A stretch of 64,000 nt of DNA from Prevotella sp. 10(H) (GTDB taxonomy: Bacteria > Bacteroidota > Bacteroidia > Bacteroidales > Dysgonomonadaceae). Below the pieces are notes generated by a model. The model saw nothing but the letters and a program-made list of their open reading frames with translations, had not been told where the DNA came from and made no database searches. The stretch is taken from NCBI RefSeq assembly GCF_000711235.1, contig NZ_JOMI01000004.1:310001-374000 (forward strand), read 5' to 3'. Below, piece after piece: positions 55,389 to 64,000 of this stretch. Position 1 is the first letter of the stretch, and every line of letters starts with the position of its first letter. The position numbers and the translations under genes are program-made.

Positions 55389-56627
55389 ATGAAGATATTC
55401 CTCCGTCTAATTTTTATATCCGCATTCGCTATTATCGTGGCCACTTCGTGTAATGGCAAAAAAGAAATAAAACAATTCATTTCCGAAAATATAGATTTCG
55501 CTACGAGGCAGACTAGCGATATGTTGAAAAATATAGGAGACCCAACTGGTAAAAACTACCCTCACTCAATCGATAGTGATGGTAAAGTGATAACCAGAAA
55601 CAGAGATAGCTGGACATCCGGATTCTTTCCCGGTTCACTTTGGCATCTATATGAATTAACTAATGATTCTGTGTGGAAAAACGAAGCGGAAAAGTGGACA
55701 ATCTCTCAGGAACCTTTGAAGACATTTACAAAGCACCATGACATAGGCCTCATGATTTATTACAGCTATGGAAATGCTTTGCGGTTGGCTCCCAAAGACG
55801 AATATAAGGATATTATTATCCAGAGCGCTTACTCTTTGGCGACCCGCTACAATGATACGGTAAAAGCTATAAAATCTTGGGATTATCACAAATCTTGGGA
55901 CGGTGAAGAATCGCATTATCCTGTATCCATTGACAATATGCTGAATCTGGAATTATTGCTCGAGGCATCGAAACTTTCAGGAGATAAACGGTTAAAAGAA
56001 ATAGCAATAAATCATGCTAATACAACACTAAAAAATCATTTCCGGGAAGACTTCTGTAGTTATCATGTTATATGCTACGACTCTATAACAGGGGGAGTAC
56101 TCCACAGAGCAAGTTCAAAGGGATTAAGCAACAATTCTGCATGGGCACGTGGACAGGCATGGGCTGCATACGGTTTTGCAATGATGTACAATGAAACTAA
56201 AAATCAGACTTATCTGGATGCAGCAACAAAAATCATGAATTTCTATATCAAGCATCTCCCTGAAGATTTGATTCCAGTATGGGACCTTAATTTTGGGCAA
56301 AAAAGCTATGTTCCGAAAGGAGACTCTACCAACAAAATAAAATTCGCAACAAATCTCAAAGATGCATCGGCTGCCGCAATAGCTTGTTCTGCCTTATTCG
56401 ACTTGGGGAAATACACAAAGAATGAAGATTATACCGAAATAGCAATAAAAATGCTAAAAAATCTGGCATCCTCTGAATATAGAGCACAGTCAGGGACTAA
56501 CGGTGATTTTTTATTGATGCATTGTGTTGGCAATATTCCAAACCATGCTGAAATAGATGTTCCTTTGGTGTATGCCGATTATTATTTTCTAGAATCTTTA
56601 GTTAAATACAAAAAGATTGTAGGATAG
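55389..56627 (+). CDS. GH88 unsaturated glucuronyl hydrolase-like lipoprotein
   Basis: 412 residues from the ATG at 55389 (the in-frame TTG one codon earlier is not used). Lipobox IVATSC (Cys21). The (alpha/alpha)6 GH88 blocks are present: SWTSGFFPGSLWHLYELT, TKHHDIGLMIYYSYG, SIDNMLNLELLLEAS with catalytic Asp, AWARGQAWAAYGFAMMYNET and AEIDVPLVYADYYFLESL. GH88 enzymes remove unsaturated uronic acid left by polysaccharide lyases. No lyase or SusCD pair is next to it, so the substrate is unknown. Confidence 0.87.
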   Translation: MKIFLRLIFISAFAIIVATSCNGKKEIKQFISENIDFATRQTSDMLKNIGDPTGKNYPHSIDSDGKVITRNRDSWTSGFFPGSLWHLYELTNDSVWKNEAEKWTISQEPLKTFTKHHDIGLMIYYSYGNALRLAPKDEYKDIIIQSAYSLATRYNDTVKAIKSWDYHKSWDGEESHYPVSIDNMLNLELLLEASKLSGDKRLKEIAINHANTTLKNHFREDFCSYHVICYDSITGGVLHRASSKGLSNNSAWARGQAWAAYGFAMMYNETKNQTYLDAATKIMNFYIKHLPEDLIPVWDLNFGQKSYVPKGDSTNKIKFATNLKDASAAAIACSALFDLGKYTKNEDYTEIAIKMLKNLASSEYRAQSGTNGDFLLMHCVGNIPNHAEIDVPLVYADYYFLESLVKYKKIVG

Positions 56628-56758
56628 AGCTCACTATATTTTTCTTGAGGGGAGATTAGATCATAAAAAAGGATAGACGTAAAAGAAAAGTCCTGCTGCA
56701 AAAAAACAAAGTAGATGCTTGTTTCCACTAACAGATACACCCCGATATTATATCTAAA

Positions 56759-56795
56759 TGAAAAAGGGAACCCCCTTCTAAAGTACTCCCCTTTA
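56759..56795 (-). terminator. Terminator of the rRNA operon
   Basis: On the minus strand AAAGGGG...CCCTTTTTC forms a stem of at least 6 bp with a T-run. A second hairpin, AGAGTCC/GGACTCT with inner CTTATG/CATAAG (56815-56852), sits between it and 5S. The remaining gap 56628-56758 shows nothing. Confidence 0.65.
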
Positions 56796-56861
56796 TCTCT
56801 TATCCCCCAACGAAAGAGTCCCCTTATGATTCATATCACATAAGAGGACTCTCGATTTAAA

Positions 56862-56968
<107 letters not shown>

Positions 56969-56977
56969 ATAACATGC

Positions 56978-57019
56978 AATTAATAATTATCAATGAACAA
57001 TTAATAATTATCAATCGTG
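56978..57019. repeat. Heptad array in the 23S-5S spacer (AT type)
   Basis: AATTAAT, AATTATC, AATGAAC, AATTAAT, AATTATC, AATCGTG in strict 7-bp phase. The block of three units is itself duplicated as a 21-bp repeat. Confidence 0.85.
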
Positions 57020-57092
57020 TATGTTAACACGATGTAAAAGAGTAAGTAAAGGTTCGATTATGATTATCTGTTCAAACCGTTGTTTTGTCCTG

Positions 57093-57134
57093 GGCTGCTA
57101 GCTAATGGCTTTGGGCTATAAGCTAACAGCTCCT
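57093..57134. repeat. Heptad array in the 23S-5S spacer (GC type)
   Basis: GGCTGCT, AGCTAAT, GGCTTTG, GGCTATA, AGCTAAC, AGCTCCT in phase, ending at the 23S 3' end. Confidence 0.75.
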
Positions 57135-57139
57135 TTTAG

Positions 57140-60027
<2,888 letters not shown>

Positions 60028-60043
60028 ATTCTTTTTTCAAAAC

Positions 60044-60113
60044 AGTTACAAGTTACAGGTTACAGGTTACAAGTACTGATACTTGTTAGCTGTTAACTGC
60101 AAGCTGTTAACTG
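60044..60113. repeat. Ten-unit heptad array, 23S-tRNA-Ala spacer
   Basis: Units in unbroken 7-bp phase: AGTTACA twice, GGTTACA twice, AGTACTG, ATACTTG, TTAGCTG, TTAACTG, CAAGCTG, TTAACTG. The unit drifts from the AGTTACR to the TTAACTG type without losing phase. Confidence 0.88.
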
Positions 60114-60192
60114 GTTTGTGGGTTTGAGAAGATTATTTCTAATCTTTTCTTTACTTGCTCTTGTTTTACATCATGTCAAAGATCTTCTTTTT

Positions 60193-60262
60193 AGTTACAA
60201 GTTACGGGTTACAAGTTACGAGTGATAATACTCTTTATTCATAATCCTTAATTCATAATTAA
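60193..60262. repeat. Ten-unit heptad array next to tRNA-Ala
   Basis: AGTTACA, AGTTACG, GGTTACA, AGTTACG, AGTGATA, ATACTCT, TTATTCA, TAATCCT, TAATTCA, TAATTAA in phase, ending 6 bp before the 3' end of tRNA-Ala. Again the motif drifts from GTTAC to TAATT type. Confidence 0.85.
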
Positions 60263-60267
60263 ATCTG

Positions 60268-60340
60268 TGGAGAATAACGGATTCGAACCGTTGACCCCCT
60301 GCGTGCAAGGCAGGTGCTCTAGCCAGCTGAGCTAATCCCC
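60268..60340 (-). tRNA. tRNA-Ala (TGC)
   Basis: Reverse complement GGGGATTAGCTCAGCTGG... folds normally; anticodon stem CCTGC/GCAGG with loop CTTGCAC gives TGC; T-loop GGTTCGAATCC; discriminator A. Standard spacer tRNA between 16S and 23S. Confidence 0.95.
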
Positions 60341-60343
60341 CGT

Positions 60344-60383
60344 TTGTCAATTAGCTAATTGGTACATTTGCTAATTGCGATGC
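60344..60383. repeat. Heptad-like spacer between tRNA-Ala and tRNA-Ile
   Basis: TTAGCTA, ATTGGTA, CATTTGC and TAATTGC units follow every 7 bp in the 56-bp spacer. GATGC...GCATC right after it forms a small hairpin. Confidence 0.55.
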
Positions 60384-60396
60384 TATCGCATCGCGG

Positions 60397-60470
60397 TAGT
60401 CCCAGGCAGATTTGAACTGCCGACCTCTACATTATCAGTGTAGCGCTCTAACCAACTGAGCTATAGGACT
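60397..60470 (-). tRNA. tRNA-Ile (GAT)
   Basis: Reverse complement AGTCCTATAGCTCAGTTGG... has acceptor AGTCCTA/TGGGACT, anticodon loop CTGATAA (GAT) between CTACA and TGTAG, T-loop CAGTTCAAATCTG. Begins with A rather than the usual G. Confidence 0.95.
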
Positions 60471-60521
60471 GGCTTTACTTTCTCCCTGAAACTGAGCTGT
60501 CAGCTTCCTGGTTTCTCTTGT

Positions 60522-60598
60522 CAGTTAGCAGTTAACAGTTAGCAGTCATCAGTAATTTTAAATACTGGTAACTTATAACTGGTAACTCGTAACTGAGT
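60522..60598. repeat. Eleven-unit heptad array with strand switch, 16S-tRNA-Ile spacer
   Basis: CAGTTAG, CAGTTAA, CAGTTAG, CAGTCAT, CAGTAAT, a neutral TTTAAAT, then ACTGGTA, ACTTATA, ACTGGTA, ACTCGTA, ACTGAGT. The second arm is the first family on the other strand, in the same 7-bp phase, so the two can fold together. In-phase, weaker units extend back to 60494. Confidence 0.87.
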
Positions 60599-60668
60599 TA
60601 TATTTTTATAACAACTTCGACAGAGTGCAATACTTTCTAAAGTATTACCTTTTCGGACAGGTCTCCAG

Positions 60669-62195
<1,527 letters not shown>

Positions 62196-62299
62196 TATTC
62201 TTTCTTTTTATACCTTCTGATCCTGTCCTCTTTCATTAAACTTATATCCTAAATCTAATTGACGGTAATACCCTGATACTATCTCTAGTATCTTGTTGC

Positions 62300-62327
62300 T
62301 AATTATTAATTGTTAATTATTAATTAG
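62300..62327. repeat. Heptad array in the 16S leader
   Basis: TAATTAT, TAATTGT, TAATTAT, TAATTAG in phase, ~110 bp upstream of 16S. It belongs to the TAATT class seen on the other side of the operon. Confidence 0.8.
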
Positions 62328-62474
62328 CATTCCTGTACTACACTCTATCTTCTGTTGTCATTTTATCAAAGATCGCTATCTCGCTCTAAAACTTTTTATA
62401 TAACTGATTTGTTATATCAAATATCTAAGCTTTTTATCTCTTAAATCAGCCGCCGCTGAGTATCAAAGCGGGTG

Positions 62475-62507
62475 CAAAGATATGTATTTTATTTATCTAT
62501 CTCCAAA
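62475..62507 (-). promoter_or_regulatory. rRNA operon promoter
   Basis: On the minus strand TTTG (62507-62504), a 21-bp AT-rich spacer and TATCTTTG (62482-62475) match the Bacteroidetes primary sigma consensus. It is about 280 bp before 16S, with the heptad array in the leader. Confidence 0.65.
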
Positions 62508-62589
62508 TATTTATCGAAGAAAAAACAAAGAAAAATAAAGTAATTTTTCAATGCTCTATAAATAAGAATATTGCAGTCTGAATATTCTT

Positions 62590-63532
62590 CTAATATATCG
62601 TGAAGAAATTCGGTTTAATTACGAATCCCAGCCGAATCCGTTGTCTGTATTGTTTATAATCGAGCATAGATTCTCCGTACCCATTATAGTATTGAAGAAA
62701 GAGATATTGATTATCGTCACTAAAAAGACGAATCGAAAAATTGAGCTCGATATTAGCACTCAAATTCGCACCTCCTCTTTTAGTAACAACAGCTCCTATA
62801 TTGTATTTCCTTTTTGCACTGGAGTAGTCAAAAGCGAATAATCCCCATCCCGAATAATGAACAATATCCTTATTATTGGATCCGTCAACTATGGGAATCC
62901 ATAATTTTGTCTGGAATGTCATACGGTCGTTCAGAGTTAAGTAACTACCAAATGATATCTTATTCCAGCTACGGGAAGCATCTCCATCCTTTCCGTTCGA
63001 TTCATGCTCAAACTGCATATTTATAGTACCAAGGAATCGATTATTCCGGACCAAAGCTTTTCCAAGCCCAAAGTTGGATTGAAGTTTAAATCCGAAAAGG
63101 GAAAGAATCCTGAAAAACATCCCAGTAAGCTTTTTGAGTATAGGTTAAAAACAAATATGTTTTCAATGGGAGTGTACTATTCGTAATCCTGTGCATCACA
63201 CTGATCTGAAATTTAACGTCAGAATTGTATTTTGTAGGCTTATGGAACATTTCGGTTCCGAGCACAAAATAGTTATCCTTGTAAATCCCAAAAGAAGGCT
63301 GTGAATCAAATTTGTTTACGATGCTGTCGGCATTACTTAGCTGCTTAGAAGGCCCAAACACCGAACCTATCAATGCATCTGTTTGATGTGAGATAAACTC
63401 CTTGACACTTTTGGTTGTATCAGAAGTATGTTTATTTACAGTAATCGTATCCTGCTGAACTGTATCATTCTGTGCATGTAGTGAAGTGAGCGCTAAGAAT
63501 ATTAACGCCAACAAGAGATAAAAACTCTTCAT
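62590..63532 (-). pseudogene. pldA: Outer-membrane phospholipase A (PldA-like), frameshifted
   Basis: Two overlapping frames make up one protein. The first (63532-63086) has a signal peptide (MKSFYLLLALIFLALTSLHA) and ends YWDVFQDSFPFRI. The second (through 62590) continues GLGKALVRNNRFLGT and carries the catalytic motif FEHESNGKDG...SRSWNK (His, Ser, Asn of OMPLA). Between them a third frame encodes DLNFNPTLGL, exactly the missing link. Adding one G after CGG (near 63088) and one G in the TTGGAAAA run (near 63063) would restore a full ~310-residue protein. So two single-base losses exist, either real inactivation or sequence error. Confidence 0.82.
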
Positions 63533-63544
63533 ATATTCTATTAA

Positions 63545-64000
63545 TCATTTTTTCACCAACCGAAGTAGCACCTCGTATGCTATCGGGCAAGTTTCTGTAT
63601 TTTTAACAGTTAGTTTGAAAATTTGTTCAAACTTTTTTCGGTCGGTGTGAGGATATTCCCGACAGGCTTTAGGCCGGGATTCATATATGGAGCAATAATT
63701 ATCGGGAAGTAAAAAAGAACAGGGCATACTTCTGAAACATAATCCCCGTCTTCATCTATTCTAAGATACGAAGATACAACCTCAGCCGGCTTTATTCTCA
63801 AAGCCTTTGCCATACGTTCGATATCTTTATCATAGAGAGCAGGCCCTAATGTCCTGCAACAGTTAGCGCATAACAGGCAATCAATTTCATCGGATACTTC
63901 ATCATGTATTTCCTGAACTTCGGTATCCATTTTTGCCAAACGTTTCTTATTCTTCTTGTAATATTGCAGAAACGATGGTTGTGCTTTTTCGGCTAAAAGC
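63545..64000 (-). pseudogene. YkgJ-type cysteine-cluster protein, frameshifted and cut by the window edge
   Basis: An open frame enters at the right edge (no start in the window), reads DCLLCANCCRTLGPALYDKD and stops being family-like after DEDGDYV. A second frame continues with MPCSFLLPDNYCSIY and ESRPKACREYPHTDR, down to the stop at 63545. Together they give the CxxCxxC-type, zinc/iron-binding YkgJ family pattern. One extra T in GTTTCAGAAG (near 63745) would read DYVFRSMPCSFL without a break. Function of the family is unknown. Confidence 0.8.

Larger units (their letters stand above)
62196..62589. other. rRNA operon leader and downstream pldA spacer
   Basis: 394 bp without a protein gene. 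It holds the 16S leader (62196 to ~62470), a heptad array, the operon promoter at 62475-62507 and an AT-rich stretch up to the pldA stop at 62590. No other feature was seen. Confidence 0.6.

Noticed and set aside
55389-56627. GH88 gene read as part of a full polysaccharide utilisation locus
   Set aside because: No SusC, SusD, lyase or regulator is adjacent; only galM is next to it.

Overview
The window reads as a chromosomal segment of a gut- or termite-type Bacteroidetes, most like the Dysgonomonas/Bacteroides relatives. Supporting signs are the 16S/23S/5S operon with tRNA-Ile and tRNA-Ala in the spacer, TAnnTTTG promoter elements instead of E. coli-type boxes, lipoprotein signal peptides, GH92 and GH88 glycosidases, inositol-lipid genes, and the ftsX-DUF3098-uppP-truB-queA-folK gene order. 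Almost everything is chromosomal housekeeping. No phage, plasmid, IS element or CRISPR array was seen.

Layout: 1-2340 holds the end of trmB, an Mrp ATPase and folD. 2397-11834 is a compact mannoside-use locus: a six-hairpin glycosidase-like lipoprotein, an MFS sugar permease, a GH92 mannosidase and a ROK kinase fused to phosphomannose isomerase, divergent from a GntR regulator with a palindromic operator between them. There is no SusC/SusD pair. 11912-14728 has tRNA-Arg, an LTA-synthase-like phosphotransferase and a lone ExbD. 14819-19720 is a TetR regulator with twin operators plus a 1415-residue CoA-dehydratase activase. 19830-28137 is mixed: aldo/keto reductase, lactonase, kdsB, XRE-cupin regulator, two small unknown proteins, sufB, hemolysin III and coaA.

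28199-36881 is an inositol-lipid locus: inositol-1-phosphate synthase, HAD phosphatase, acyltransferase, AUR1/PAP2 synthase, CDP-alcohol phosphatidyltransferase, GtrA-like protein and PgpA-like phosphatase. Upstream on the same strand are an overlapping ATP-grasp/nucleotidyltransferase pair and pdxA. 36943-43315 has rlmN, pgi, GNAT, an orphan DUF1629 (Imm11-like) protein, gpsA and lysS. 43665-49534 has a MATE exporter, the TldD/TldE pair and a GH10-like lipoprotein. 49531-53827 is the folK...ftsX cluster. 54247-56627 is galM plus a GH88 hydrolase. 56862-62195 is an rRNA operon on the minus strand. 62590-64000 holds pldA and a YkgJ-type protein, both broken by single-base losses in short base runs.

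The most unexpected pattern is outside the genes. Many spacers, including every spacer of the rRNA operon, are made of degenerate units repeated every 7 bp in strict phase (AGTTACG, CAGTTAA, TAATTAT types), sometimes as inverted arrays. Other repeat families are a ~40 bp GTTAC element and a REP-like inverted pair that has been translated into the tail of RlmN. All functions here come from reading motifs by eye; nothing was searched against databases.
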